Source of the DNA: Lysinibacillus agricola
GTDB taxonomy: Bacteria > Bacillota > Bacilli > Bacillales_A > Planococcaceae
Assembly: GCF_016638705.1 (NCBI RefSeq)
Contig: NZ_CP067341.1
Location: forward strand, 3,289,501-3,353,500
Direction: 5' to 3'
Length of the DNA stretch: 64,000 nt
Both the position numbers and the translations under genes were made by a program. The notes under the pieces are model-generated. The model saw only the letters and a list, made by a program, of their open reading frames with translations, made no database searches and was not told the origin of the DNA. Positions 25,743-34,876 of this stretch are shown here, in pieces (the stretch's first letter is position 1; every line of letters starts with the position of its first letter).

Positions 25743-26162
25743 TTATTTAATTGCGTTTAGCTTAGTTACTAATTTTTCAAGAGTTTTAAAATCCCTACAA
25801 TCTAAAGCTTCATCAATTAATTTTTGAATATCTTTTGTGCTATCAACAGTCGTTTCACTTATAATTGGGGCAAGAGAATTTACTTGTTTGATATATGGAA
25901 ATTCATTTTCTTTTATCCACAATTCTGTTTTGTTATTGGTAATTATAATGTCTCTATCTCCAACAGTATTAGTTATTTTGTAATCAACTCCTTCGTAAAA
26001 TCCATTCTCTTCAGCATTATCTACTCTATTAATGTTCACTATAGCTATGTGATCTCCCACTTTATATTCACATCTTTCTGCAATTGTTATATGTTCAATA
26101 TTAGGCATATCTGAATCAAATAGCAGAATACTTTTTCCATAAACCTCAATATAAAAAGGCAC
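25743..26162 (-). CDS. Hypothetical protein, 139 aa, GTG start
   Basis: A beta-rich N-terminal 95 residues (CEYKVGDHIAIVNI suggests a small barrel) precede a helical acidic C-terminus. The GTG overlaps the end of the preceding gene. Not recognised. Confidence 0.5.
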   Translation of the reverse strand: MPFYIEVYGKSILLFDSDMPNIEHITIAERCEYKVGDHIAIVNINRVDNAEENGFYEGVDYKITNTVGDRDIIITNNKTELWIKENEFPYIKQVNSLAPIISETTVDSTKDIQKLIDEALDCRDFKTLEKLVTKLNAIK

Positions 26163-26295
26163 CTTTAGATACTCCTAATTTTGTAACGAAATAAGGCACT
26201 CCATTTTCTAATGCTTTCCTATTTTCAGATGACGATATTTTTTCTTTGTCATTTATGATTACAATATCTCCTTCATACACTACATCATTGCTCAT
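26146..26295 (-). CDS. Hypothetical protein, 49 aa
   Basis: A short beta-rich protein (MSNDVVYEGDIVIINDKEKI) resembling the N-terminal barrel of its downstream neighbour, with which it overlaps by 17 bp. GAGGAGAG precedes ATG 26295. Confidence 0.5.
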   Translation of the reverse strand: MSNDVVYEGDIVIINDKEKISSSENRKALENGVPYFVTKLGVSKGAFLY

Positions 26296-26445
26296 AGGTT
26301 CTCTCCTCCTAATCATTCTTATAATATCTATCTTTTATTTAACTTTTAATATTATTTGCAATTGATTTTAGCTATCTTAATGCTTTTCGGTACACTTTAT
26401 ATATCCAATTAATATACGTTCTCTACGGTTTAATTAAAGCTTATT

Positions 26446-27378
26446 TTACCTAACCCCAAATCTGTTAATTATGTAATCATCATTCGACATTTCATATGTA
26501 TATAATTCAACATCAAGCTTATTTAGGCTCACCAACATGTCTTCACGATAATCTGGTGCTACTACTAACATCCTAGTATTTCCTTTTATTTGTGTTGGAT
26601 AATATAAGCATTGATAAGGTAATCTTTTATCATTATTTACAGATTTCAACTCGATAACACACTTACTACCGTTTTTATCTCTCGCTACGATATCGATAAA
26701 TCCATGATCTACAGGTACTTGTCTATCGATAAAAGTCATTCCTTCTTCAATTAAACTTATGTTATTTTGTAAATAATCCTCTAGTTTTCGTTCGTCATCA
26801 GTAGTTCTTGGATTATTTTTGATCTTCGGTAGGATTATCCTGTGTTTGTCCTTTATTGGAAATATGAATTTTTCAGTTAAAATTTTATAATTATTATTTG
26901 CTTTTAATTCTTCTAACGCTCTTGTCATAGTTTCCTCGGAACAATTTAAAACTGAAGACATATTCTTAGTAGACACAAAGCTAAAATAATATTTATCCTG
27001 ATTCTCTAATTGAAGTGTACGATAATAATTTAAATAAAAAATAATCCATATTACTCTGTGTTTATTGAAAATTAAATCAGGTAATTCCACCTTCCACATC
27101 TCTTCTGGTACTGTAATCCTTTTTACAATTAAGATTCCTCTATTTGTAATTACGTAATCTTCTATTATATTCATTTTTTTAATTATCTCTAAATTTTTAT
27201 TAACGGTTCGATTATCAGTTACACCCAATAGATACTTTAATTCACTATTTTTTATTTTATAATCAGAACCATTGGTAAAGTTTTCGCTATTTATTATAGC
27301 GAAAATAATTGTAAATACGACATCTGTAATCATTCTATCTTCATTTAAGATGTATTTTAACGGCATTTTATACTTCAT
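26446..27378 (-). CDS. Winged-helix protein fused to a NucS/EndoMS-like nuclease domain
   Basis: The N-terminal 200 residues resemble tandem winged helices like those of plasmid and phage replication initiators (LGVTDNRTVNKNLEII; SSVLNCSEETMTRALEEL). The last 110 match the NucS/DUF91 PD-(D/E)xK fold: a glutamate helix (LEDYLQNN), G-F-I-D-I-V-A-R-D-K-N-G with the catalytic Asp, then V-I-E-L-K with the E-x-K pair. NucS enzymes cut at mismatches or branched ends. ATG 27378 follows GAAAAGGAGG. The next gene upstream encodes another RepA-like protein. Confidence 0.7.
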   Translation of the reverse strand: MKYKMPLKYILNEDRMITDVVFTIIFAIINSENFTNGSDYKIKNSELKYLLGVTDNRTVNKNLEIIKKMNIIEDYVITNRGILIVKRITVPEEMWKVELPDLIFNKHRVIWIIFYLNYYRTLQLENQDKYYFSFVSTKNMSSVLNCSEETMTRALEELKANNNYKILTEKFIFPIKDKHRIILPKIKNNPRTTDDERKLEDYLQNNISLIEEGMTFIDRQVPVDHGFIDIVARDKNGSKCVIELKSVNNDKRLPYQCLYYPTQIKGNTRMLVVAPDYREDMLVSLNKLDVELYTYEMSNDDYIINRFGVR

Positions 27379-27450
27379 TAAATCCTCCTTTTCTATGTTC
27401 ATTTTTAACATTGAAATTCCCTTACCCCGATTCTTGCAACCCTTAAGGAG

Positions 27451-27487
27451 TTAAAATGCTAATTCGACGGATAAAATATGCTAATCG
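27451..27487 (-). repeat. Direct repeats upstream of the nuclease fusion gene
   Basis: Two copies of (A/T)TTAGCAT(A)TTTTA read on the minus strand at 27487-27471 and 27465-27451, about 21 bp apart (two helical turns), in the leader between promoter region and gene. Operator-like. Confidence 0.4.
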
Positions 27488-27618
27488 CCCTTGCATAAAT
27501 TGGGGTGTATAAAGAACAAGATACATAATATACATTAAGAACCAGTATATACGATTTCATTTTCTATCGAAAAGTGAGAATCGTAATTACCTTTTTCTTC
27601 TTCCTCCTCTATCTACAA

Positions 27619-28248
27619 TTAAACATTAAATAAATTAACACGGTAATGGTTATTGAATCTTGTGAATCTATTTTCATCTAATGGATTATCAAATTGTACC
27701 TCGTGTTTAGTTATAGTGATTAACTTTAACTTTTTTAATTGGGTATTGTATTTAGTCAAAGTATCGTCACTTATTTTTAAATCATCTCTAATAGATATGT
27801 ACGATGGATAACAGTAGTCTTGTGATATGTCATTTCTGTTTATGTATGATTCATAGTAATACATCAAGCGATATCCATGATGACCTATTTCTTCAATTCT
27901 ATTTAGTGATTTTAAAGGTAGCTGCGTGAACCAATCTTTTCTGTATGGATACAACAGTTCAACTTTTAATTGTCCATTGGTTGGAAATTTACTTATCTCA
28001 TTCTTAATTAACTTTTGGTCATAAAGCACTTTAAAGCATCTTTTTAATGTTCTATTGTCATTGATACCTAAATTATTCTTCATAACGACATGATCAATTT
28101 GAAGTATAGGGTCATTCTTATCACGAGAACGAAATTTCTGATAAAGTAAAAATGCATAAATAGCAAATGACTTCTCATCAATTTTAAATCCAATATTTCT
28201 AACAACTTCAGTTGGTATTTGTAGCCGAATTGTACTCTCCTTACTCAT
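27619..28248 (-). CDS. RepA-like winged-helix protein, 209 aa
   Basis: The pattern of an IPTEVVRNIGF opening, a central HTH (NNLGINDNRTLKRCFKVLYD) and a second one near ISDDTLTKYNTQLKKLKLI resembles the RepA/RepN-type initiator N-terminal domain found in plasmids and phages. It may act in replication or as a regulator, and it resembles the N-terminal part of the adjacent nuclease fusion. AAAGGATATTAATTGA precedes ATG 28248. Confidence 0.6.
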   Translation of the reverse strand: MSKESTIRLQIPTEVVRNIGFKIDEKSFAIYAFLLYQKFRSRDKNDPILQIDHVVMKNNLGINDNRTLKRCFKVLYDQKLIKNEISKFPTNGQLKVELLYPYRKDWFTQLPLKSLNRIEEIGHHGYRLMYYYESYINRNDISQDYCYPSYISIRDDLKISDDTLTKYNTQLKKLKLITITKHEVQFDNPLDENRFTRFNNHYRVNLFNV

Positions 28249-28298
28249 TCAATTAATATCCTTTTATGTATTTTATACTTTAATAACATTTTACTGTT

Positions 28299-28523
28299 TT
28301 AACCAATAATAATTCTTCCCTTATCATCATGATTCCAGGAATAACGATTTCCACAATCTTCACACTTCATCAACTGTTCATTTACTCCAATTTTATCAAC
28401 CTTATCGTAAACTTTTTTAGATTTTTCTCCCTTTTTAGTTATTCTGTAATGAACTTCTGTGTATTCTAATTCGACAAATAACAGCTTTCCACCACAACTA
28501 CATGTGGGTGTTTGATACGCCAT
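28299..28523 (-). CDS. Zinc-ribbon protein, 74 aa
   Basis: C-S-C near the N-terminus and C-E-D-C near residue 57 form a four-cysteine zinc ribbon with a charged middle. Probably nucleic-acid binding. AAGGACG precedes ATG 28523. Confidence 0.6.
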   Translation of the reverse strand: MAYQTPTCSCGGKLLFVELEYTEVHYRITKKGEKSKKVYDKVDKIGVNEQLMKCEDCGNRYSWNHDDKGRIIIG

Positions 28524-28557
28524 GTATAATCGTCCTTTCTTAAATAAATTTTCTCGT

Positions 28558-28746
28558 TTAGTAGTTTTTAATAATATGATTTACTGCATTTCTAAAAACT
28601 TTTAATTTTTCTATGTATGATAAGCAGTAATAAGCTTTATACACTTCATTCGGAACAGTATCGTACTCTCCTTCTAATTCAATAATTGCAGTTTCGTATG
28701 ACTGCGTGATTATCCAATCTCTAACTATTTTCATATTTGCATTCAC
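28558..28746 (-). CDS. Hypothetical protein, 62 aa, GTG start
   Basis: A helical small protein. GTG 28746 follows AGGAGCG. Not recognised. Confidence 0.5.
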   Translation of the reverse strand: MNANMKIVRDWIITQSYETAIIELEGEYDTVPNEVYKAYYCLSYIEKLKVFRNAVNHIIKNY

Positions 28747-28775
28747 TGTATATCGCTCCTACATACTATATTTAT

Positions 28776-28958
28776 TCAATATGAATCAAGGACTTCAATC
28801 ATTTTCTCTTTTATGTACTTCGGAATAGAACTTTGTTTCATTATTTCAAACCTATTGTCATGAATTCTTGTTGTTCTACCACTATAACTAAACGCTCTAA
28901 CACCATTTTCGAATTTGACAATTCCCCATTTACCATCATTAAAAACAATTTCTCCCAC
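28776..28958 (-). CDS. Hypothetical protein, 60 aa, GTG start
   Basis: The first half (VGEIVFNDGKWGIVKFENG) resembles a small SH3-like barrel. GTG 28958 lies 6 bp after AAGGAGG, whereas ATG 28985 has no ribosome site. Confidence 0.5.
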   Translation of the reverse strand: MGEIVFNDGKWGIVKFENGVRAFSYSGRTTRIHDNRFEIMKQSSIPKYIKEKMIEVLDSY

Positions 28959-28981
28959 ATAAACCCTCCTTGACATTTTTT

Positions 28982-29263
28982 TCATACCGATCTGCTGTTT
29001 CGATTAACAAAGTGCAAAAATACTTCTTCAATTTCAGCAATATTCTCTTCAATATCCCCTTCGTTGTTATTAATAAATGCAAGACCTTCTGTTGAATTTT
29101 CTTCCTGATAGTCACCATACTCTTGATTTGCAGTTAAGTTTTCATAAGGGACTCCGTATTCTTCAAAAATTTCCACCAATTCATCGTGTAAAGACTTCGC
29201 CTTAAGATTCGCTTTGTTATATTGACGTAGCTTTTGTTTTATTTCATACGGCATATTTCTCAA
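28982..29263 (-). CDS. Hypothetical protein, 93 aa
   Basis: An acidic helical protein (KQKLRQYNKANLKAKSLHDE). TTG 29263 is better spaced from GAGGTG than ATG 29269. Not recognised. Confidence 0.5.
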   Translation of the reverse strand: MRNMPYEIKQKLRQYNKANLKAKSLHDELVEIFEEYGVPYENLTANQEYGDYQEENSTEGLAFINNNEGDIEENIAEIEEVFLHFVNRNSRSV

Positions 29264-29314
29264 GATCATTCACCTCACTTTCTATAATAGATGTGTTTTA
29301 TCTAACTATGATAA

Positions 29315-29521
29315 TTATTCATCTTCTGTAGTAGCATCTATAAATTCCTCATAATCCATCCAGTTGTTAGTAGTCCATTCAGCAAGGAATCCGTAATGAC
29401 ATCCTTCATGTAAGTAATCTTTTGAGCTGCCCCCTCGCACATCAGTACAAACAATATCACTCCCATCATCTTTGAATGGTTTACCACAAGATGAGCATTT
29501 TACTTCTTTTATTTTTGACAT
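29315..29521 (-). CDS. Zinc-binding protein, 68 aa
   Basis: C-S-S-C-G-K-P-F at the N-terminus and a later C plus H-E-G-C-H give a treble-clef-like zinc site. AAGGAGAAATT precedes ATG 29521. Role unknown. Confidence 0.6.
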   Translation of the reverse strand: MSKIKEVKCSSCGKPFKDDGSDIVCTDVRGGSSKDYLHEGCHYGFLAEWTTNNWMDYEEFIDATTEDE

Positions 29522-29550
29522 AATTTCTCCTTTTTTATTTGATAATAGTT

Positions 29551-29721
29551 CTACTGATTTTCACTTTCTTTAATATCAAGGATTCTAAATTCTGAAGAAT
29601 CCTCTTCCCAATCATCTTCGTATTCACCATCAAATGCCTTTTTCTCGGCTTCTTCTAATGAATCAGCTTCAACTATCATTATACGAGTAGACTTTTGCTC
29701 ATATTGGACTTCGAATTTCAT
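29551..29721 (-). CDS. Hypothetical acidic protein, 56 aa
   Basis: A strongly acidic second half (GEYEDDWEEDSSEF) follows a beta-alpha N-terminus. Such acidic mini-proteins can mimic DNA, but that is speculative. AAAAGGGGAG precedes ATG 29721. Confidence 0.5.
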   Translation of the reverse strand: MKFEVQYEQKSTRIMIVEADSLEEAEKKAFDGEYEDDWEEDSSEFRILDIKESENQ

Positions 29722-29757
29722 AACTGTTTCTCCCCTTTTCTAATAGTTCTATTAATG

Positions 29758-29988
29758 TTAGTCTTCTAGGATTTCAATATTATCTAAATCAAATTTAGGA
29801 ATCCATATTCTATGCAGTGTTGATTTTTCACTTTCACAAATCAAAGCCCATTCATTAGGAAATGGATCGTCATCATCCATTAACCATGCATATCTAAATA
29901 TTAAAGTTTTACCTATCTCACTTTTAAATTCTTCTTTTAAAGTATCTAAATTTTTTGGATTAAATACACCTTTAACACGTTCATACAT
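29758..29988 (-). CDS. Hypothetical protein, 76 aa
   Basis: A soluble protein with an acidic centre. AGGAGTG precedes ATG 29988. Not recognised. Confidence 0.5.
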   Translation of the reverse strand: MYERVKGVFNPKNLDTLKEEFKSEIGKTLIFRYAWLMDDDDPFPNEWALICESEKSTLHRIWIPKFDLDNIEILED

Positions 29989-30021
29989 ATAATCACTCCT
30001 AATTTTAATAATAGTTCTATA

Positions 30022-30249
30022 TCATTTATTTAAGTTATCAAAAGCTTGTTTGATATCATCTATATTTTCAAATTCACCAATCGCCAATTTCATTAATATG
30101 CCATTTTCATTTACAATATCATCATAAGAGTAGCCACTTAAATTCATCCAATTTTTAATTTCAGAGATCAATTTCTTCTGTTTTGCATCTAGCTCATTCA
30201 GTTGTAAAGCCTTCTTTAAAATATAATTTGGCACAGGTTGTTTTGACAT
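30022..30249 (-). CDS. Hypothetical protein, 75 aa
   Basis: A helical protein. ATG 30249 follows GGAAGG and is preferred to GTG 30258. Not recognised. Confidence 0.5.
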   Translation of the reverse strand: MSKQPVPNYILKKALQLNELDAKQKKLISEIKNWMNLSGYSYDDIVNENGILMKLAIGEFENIDDIKQAFDNLNK

Positions 30250-30287
30250 TCGCTTCACCTTCCTTTTAATAATAACTTCATTTTATC

Positions 30288-30992
30288 TTATAATTTCACT
30301 GTATATTCTTCATAAATATTAGAATAAGTAACTATCTCTTTGAGATTGTAGTGGTCAATTAGTGATTTTAAAATATCACAAAAAGCCTCTAACGCAATGT
30401 ACACAACCTCTGAATTATCATATTGTTCTTTGTCATAATTTAATTTAAAAGTATCTATAAATTTTGCGATCGAATCATTACCGTGTGTTTCACCACTATA
30501 CTTCATGTAATAATATCCATACTTATCTTTTTTAAAATATTTAAATAACCTTGAAATTGAATTAGTACCACTACCACAATACCATTTATATTTATCTTTA
30601 GAAGAAATGAATGGTTTTTTACATTCATTTAATTCGTTTTTATCAATAGGTGGCACTTGTTCTGGATACATCTTTTTAGTTTTTTCGTATATCTCGATCC
30701 AAGATTTTAAATTTGATAATTGAAAGTCTTCAGCTCGGTTCATTGAATCTTTTTCTAAAATGTATCTCATATAAATAAATTTTTCTAATATGCTCCTACA
30801 TAAACTATAAGTGCCATGATAAGCTTTATTTTCAACCAATACTACCAATGATTTCAATTCCAAAAATGCATTGCTAGATAAGAATATTAAAGATTGATCT
30901 AATGCATTTATATCCTGTTTATTTTCTACTGAATGCTCATAAATTCTATAGTGAGCTTCTCTTACTTCACTCATGATATTGTTTAAATCCAT
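30288..30992 (-). CDS. DUF5677/HEPN-like protein, 234 aa
   Basis: The helical pattern with L-C-R-S-I-L-E-K-F near residue 65 and S-G-E-T-H-G near residue 168 resembles DUF5677, a HEPN-like helical family found in mobile elements. A ribonuclease or toxin-like role is possible, but the canonical R-x4-6-H site is not clear. AGGAGTAGAGAAG precedes ATG 30992. Confidence 0.5.
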   Translation of the reverse strand: MDLNNIMSEVREAHYRIYEHSVENKQDINALDQSLIFLSSNAFLELKSLVVLVENKAYHGTYSLCRSILEKFIYMRYILEKDSMNRAEDFQLSNLKSWIEIYEKTKKMYPEQVPPIDKNELNECKKPFISSKDKYKWYCGSGTNSISRLFKYFKKDKYGYYYMKYSGETHGNDSIAKFIDTFKLNYDKEQYDNSEVVYIALEAFCDILKSLIDHYNLKEIVTYSNIYEEYTVKL

Positions 30993-31024
30993 CTTCTCTA
31001 CTCCTATAAAATCACTGTTTTATT

Positions 31025-31408
31025 TTACTTGAAATGATACGCAAATTTGTTCAATGGAGTACCATTTGTATAGAAATCATCTAAAGCATCATAAGCTAAG
31101 TTAACTACAGTCATTATATCGTTTCCATAGTTTGAAAAAATATAAATGAAAGCCTCGTTATCGTCTAGATAATCTTCTTTGTTCAATGGATCTTGAAAAT
31201 ACATAACTTGATATGAAATATCAATACCTCCATCAAAACCATCTATTCCATACCCAATTACGTCAAAAATTATATTAATAACACCAATTACTTCTACTTC
31301 ATCGAAAAAGTCTAGCTCTAAAGTGTACGATGTGATATATCCTTCCATCGAATGTTTTTGAAATTCACTTAGGTAATCATCACTCACTGCAAATCTGATA
31401 TCTGCCAT
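31025..31408 (-). CDS. Hypothetical protein, 127 aa
   Basis: A very acidic alpha/beta protein with many aspartates. AGGGAGATACTTT precedes ATG 31408. Not recognised. Confidence 0.5.
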   Translation of the reverse strand: MADIRFAVSDDYLSEFQKHSMEGYITSYTLELDFFDEVEVIGVINIIFDVIGYGIDGFDGGIDISYQVMYFQDPLNKEDYLDDNEAFIYIFSNYGNDIMTVVNLAYDALDDFYTNGTPLNKFAYHFK

Positions 31409-31448
31409 AAAGTATCTCCCTATCGTTTAGATAAAAGACTTCTATTAT

Positions 31449-31589
31449 CTAGTATTCCTCATCATGTAAATGCCAACTATCTTTACAATTAGGGCAAGTT
31501 TCTAACTTCCCTGATCCGTAATCATCAGCAACGTGAATTAAATCCTCTTCTTTACCTTCCCAATTACAATTTTCACATTTGATATTCAT
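31449..31589 (-). CDS. Zinc-ribbon protein, 46 aa
   Basis: K-C-E-N-C and C-P-N-C knuckles with a tryptophan-histidine tail form a small zinc ribbon. AAGGAGGAAG precedes ATG 31589. Confidence 0.55.
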   Translation of the reverse strand: MNIKCENCNWEGKEEDLIHVADDYGSGKLETCPNCKDSWHLHDEEY

Positions 31590-31625
31590 AATTACTTCCT
31601 CCTTATATTTTATAAAATGCTGATT

Positions 31626-31880
31626 TCATTGAATCCAAAACGTAGTATTAGTGTTGTTAAATGAAATACCATCGCCTACAATTTGTTTAATCATTTCTAT
31701 ACAGTGCTTAGATAGGTTAATTGGATGATGCTCTGTATCAATCAATGAGTTTGGTTTAAGTTTAATCTTATAAATATCACCGACATATTGACTTTCTTCA
31801 TGATTAATCACAAGTATATCTCCATCTACTTCAAAATTTTTTTGAATTTTTTCTAACTGAACATTTGTTAATTTTGCCAT
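31626..31880 (-). CDS. Hypothetical protein, 84 aa
   Basis: A small beta-rich protein and the first gene after a motif-linked promoter. TGGAGG precedes ATG 31880. Not recognised. Confidence 0.5.
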   Translation of the reverse strand: MAKLTNVQLEKIQKNFEVDGDILVINHEESQYVGDIYKIKLKPNSLIDTEHHPINLSKHCIEMIKQIVGDGISFNNTNTTFWIQ

Positions 31881-32018
31881 TATTTCATTCCTCCATTTTA
31901 AATAATATTATACTTTTATAGATCAATTTTAATTGATACTGAAATGGTATACAACTTCCAACTACAAATTTAAATTAGTATTTATAATTAGTCGAAGCCA
32001 CCATTTATTCTAAACCTG

Positions 32019-32068
32019 ATATTACCATAATCACAAATTACAAGTCAATGTATTTTGTGTATTTTATT
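32019..32068 (-). promoter_or_regulatory. Promoter with motif variant
   Basis: TTGACT (32048-32043) and TAATAT (32024-32019) are 18 bp apart on the minus strand. The variant AATAAAATACACAAA (32068-32054) ends 5 bp before the -35. It drives the small-gene series beginning at 31880. Confidence 0.65.
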
Positions 32069-32076
32069 ATTTAATT

Positions 32077-33126
32077 TTACACTTCAATCTTTACCTTTTG
32101 AATATAGAACTCGTCTAAATGCTTTGTAATTGATTCTAATCGTCCTAACACATTTACCTTCTTAATTCCCCATGAACCTGCAAACTCTTTATAATTAGTC
32201 GGTATCTCATCCGATTTATCTTGTACTGTGTCGGAGAAAAGTTTCAACCACTCAATAAGGTGTTGCTTATTATAGCCTTTATCATCAAAATGTTTCATTG
32301 TATATATTAATGTAGGTAAATTGATCTTTCTTAATAAAAACTTGTCTGAATCATCTCCATAAGCATCATGTAAAACAGACATAGCTTTTTCTAAAGCTTC
32401 AAAAATCACTTCATTCACTTCTTCATGTAGTCTTTCAGCATACTTTGTTAATTCATCACTAGCAAATGACTTCAACTCATATTCTTCATCAAATAACATT
32501 AAAGTTTGAAGTAATACTGCTTGATCTTCTCCTTTACGTTTTTGTGATGGAGTAAAATATGCATTCTTCGTCATAAATGGGTGTTCTGATAATTTATTTA
32601 GTTTAATAGATGCGCTTACACCCATAACTGCTTTATTCTTCTGGTGAACACTTAGGTACACACCATTATTTAAACGATAGTATAATTCTACTTTCTGTTC
32701 TTCTGTTATATCGCTTAGATAATACATATTTAATGTCTTAGTTTGAAATTCTATTTTAACTGGTTCAGGTAAATCTTCGTATTTCATTTTACCAATACTA
32801 AAATAAGTACCATCAACGTTCACTGATGGAGTATCTGGATGTAAAGCATATTCACCTTTAAAGTACGAAACTAAGTTTGTAATACGTTGTTTACCATCAA
32901 GAACACAATAGGTATTTGCTGTTTTACCATCTTTAGTTTCTACTTCTGCAGCAGTAACTACTGGAGGAATAAAATAATCAACAATTAATGATTGTACTAG
33001 TAATGATTTTTGCATTAGATTCCATTGCTCATCTGCTCTTTGAATTGGAAAATCAAAATTCAATCTTTCATCTTCAATAAGTTTCTCAAATTTATTAACT
33101 GACATAGGCATACTTGCTTTAATCAT
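32077..33126 (-). CDS. DUF262 (GmrS-N / ParB-like) protein, 349 aa
   Basis: I-Q-R-A-D-E-Q-W near residue 30 followed by VLDGKQRITNLVSYFKGEY (the D-G-Q-Q-R-type motif) and a helical C-terminal region match DUF262. That domain has a ParB-like nucleotide fold and is found in type IV restriction enzymes and regulators. No nuclease domain follows here. ATG 33126 lies behind AAGGAG. Its upstream region carries 31-bp repeats it might bind. Confidence 0.75.
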   Translation of the reverse strand: MIKASMPMSVNKFEKLIEDERLNFDFPIQRADEQWNLMQKSLLVQSLIVDYFIPPVVTAAEVETKDGKTANTYCVLDGKQRITNLVSYFKGEYALHPDTPSVNVDGTYFSIGKMKYEDLPEPVKIEFQTKTLNMYYLSDITEEQKVELYYRLNNGVYLSVHQKNKAVMGVSASIKLNKLSEHPFMTKNAYFTPSQKRKGEDQAVLLQTLMLFDEEYELKSFASDELTKYAERLHEEVNEVIFEALEKAMSVLHDAYGDDSDKFLLRKINLPTLIYTMKHFDDKGYNKQHLIEWLKLFSDTVQDKSDEIPTNYKEFAGSWGIKKVNVLGRLESITKHLDEFYIQKVKIEV

Positions 33127-33143
33127 TTTCCTCACTCCTTAAA

Positions 33144-33390
33144 ATTCTGTTGATTTTAATTTTCAAAATCACACAATTAAAAAATCAAGATTCTATCTAT
33201 CTCTATTTTCGTATTATAAAATTCTACAGATTTCAATTTTTAAAAATGTAAAATTCTACGATTTTGATTTCTTAATTCTATAGTTTTGAGATTTCGTTTT
33301 ATGAAATTCTGTGCATTTCAATTTTTACTTTAGGGAATTCTACAGATTTCAAATTTCATTTTTACAAATTCTATATTTTCTGAATTTCAT
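33144..33390. repeat. Array of eight helically phased ATTCT repeats
   Basis: Degenerate units of the form AAATTCTACAGATTTCAATT begin (at ATTCT) at 33144, 33190, 33221, 33253, 33275, 33306, 33337 and 33368, mostly 31 bp apart, close to three helical turns. They fill the first half of the 515-bp non-coding stretch upstream of the DUF262 gene. The remainder (33391-33651) shows only a poor motif copy at 33583-33599. Confidence 0.7.
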
Positions 33391-33651
33391 ACATAGGCTT
33401 ATAGTTTCTTCGCATTTTATATATCAAGATCATAATTGATATTACCTCTCCCAACACTTTAATTTGAATAATATTGAGATATTAAATAAACACATATAAT
33501 AAATAGCTTTTGGCATTGCTAGCGTAATCGTAGACTGGAGTTTTTGTTCTCTGTGTCACTAAATACCATTCACTACAAAACGTTATGTATATGTTTATTT
33601 AAAGTTTAAAAAATAAGCGTCATTACACCACATATTAATATACTTTTTACT

Positions 33652-33981
33652 CTACTGATTAGCCAACAACTTCATATAACCTTTTTGCAGCTCTTTCATT
33701 TGATCTTTATAGTAATCGGTTTCATCTTTAGTGAAACTTGGTGTAAACAATGTAGGTAGCTCTACTTCTTCATTTGAATTATTGATCGAAATTTCATATC
33801 GCGCTAAGTCATATTTATCAACTAACTCAAAGCCGTACTCTTCATTTATATTATTAATACACTCTTCTCTTACTGATTCATTCATATGTAATAAAGTATT
33901 ATAAACCTCATATTTATCATAGTTAATCTCTGAATTGTACCCAACTGAATTATTTACAACTAATTTTAATTGATTTATCAT
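33652..33981 (-). CDS. Hypothetical protein, 109 aa
   Basis: The first leftward gene beyond the divergence region. Acidic alpha-rich protein; AAGGAG precedes ATG 33981. A TGATATACT extended -10 lies 50-60 bp upstream. Not recognised. Confidence 0.55.
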   Translation of the reverse strand: MINQLKLVVNNSVGYNSEINYDKYEVYNTLLHMNESVREECINNINEEYGFELVDKYDLARYEISINNSNEEVELPTLFTPSFTKDETDYYKDQMKELQKGYMKLLANQ

Positions 33982-34246
33982 TTTCCGTTCTCCTTTTTAT
34001 TTATTTTGTTATTTTATTTTCCCCTCTTAAGTATATCACATCAACTTAACTTGTATAACTGAAAATTGGATTATTTTTCATATTCCATTCGAAATAACAA
34101 TAACTAATTAATGGGTGATATGTGTTTTTTAGTTATCTACTTCGTTAAATCAGCTACTCACAGACCAGCAATTTTGTTAGGTTATTTCAAATAAACTTCA
34201 TTAAACTCTTGTGCATCAATACTTTTAAGTTCTTTCAGAAATTTAA

Positions 34247-34291
34247 CTTACAAGTAAGCTATAAGTAAATTATATATATCTTATAAGTAAG
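34247..34291. promoter_or_regulatory. Operator-like cluster CTTACAAGTAAG / CTTATAAGTAAG
   Basis: CTTACAAGTAAG (34247-34258) and CTTATAAGTAAG (34280-34291) are inverted repeats exactly 33 bp apart, with a half-site (ATAAGTAAAT) between. The spacing would place bound dimers on one DNA face. Confidence 0.45.
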
Positions 34292-34876
34292 ATACAAGTG
34301 TTTTTTAAAAATAATCTACTTAATTTTAACTTTTCATCCATTTTTGCTTATTTATTGGTTTAAAATCGTGTTTCTTATTAGAGAGAGGTTGGCGAATCAT
34401 CTTCCGTTGAATCTACACTTACAGCTTTAAATGATCCGAAGAGGCTGTAAATACTTCTCTGGTGCTGCCTATTATTTATTTCTTAAAGAGAGAACTTAAT
34501 GAATCTCTTCTTATTAATGTAGAAATTAACTATTTAGCCTATTCAATTCACATTAGTCATCAAGATTTGCACTAAATTGAAATTTATTAGATGTAACATG
34601 CGACTACCTCTAAACCTCCTTATGTTCATACAAGTACATCAACCACCAATAACTCAATGTTAAAATCAACTTTCCACTTTTGATAAACCACTAGCAAAAT
34701 ATATTCATGAAAAAATTTCAGCTCTATTCTCCGCACGCTGTTATTAATTATGAATTTTTCATTTGAGATTTCTGGAAAAGTCGTGGCGATATTTTTCACT
34801 TTCTGTTATATATTAGAGATTTTTATTCTGAAATTTGAGGAAAGATTAAATATCTAAATTGATTCCTGTGAATATG

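Noticed and set aside
33144..33390. CRISPR array
   Set aside because: The repeats are degenerate throughout the unit with no conserved-repeat/unique-spacer pattern and no cas genes nearby.
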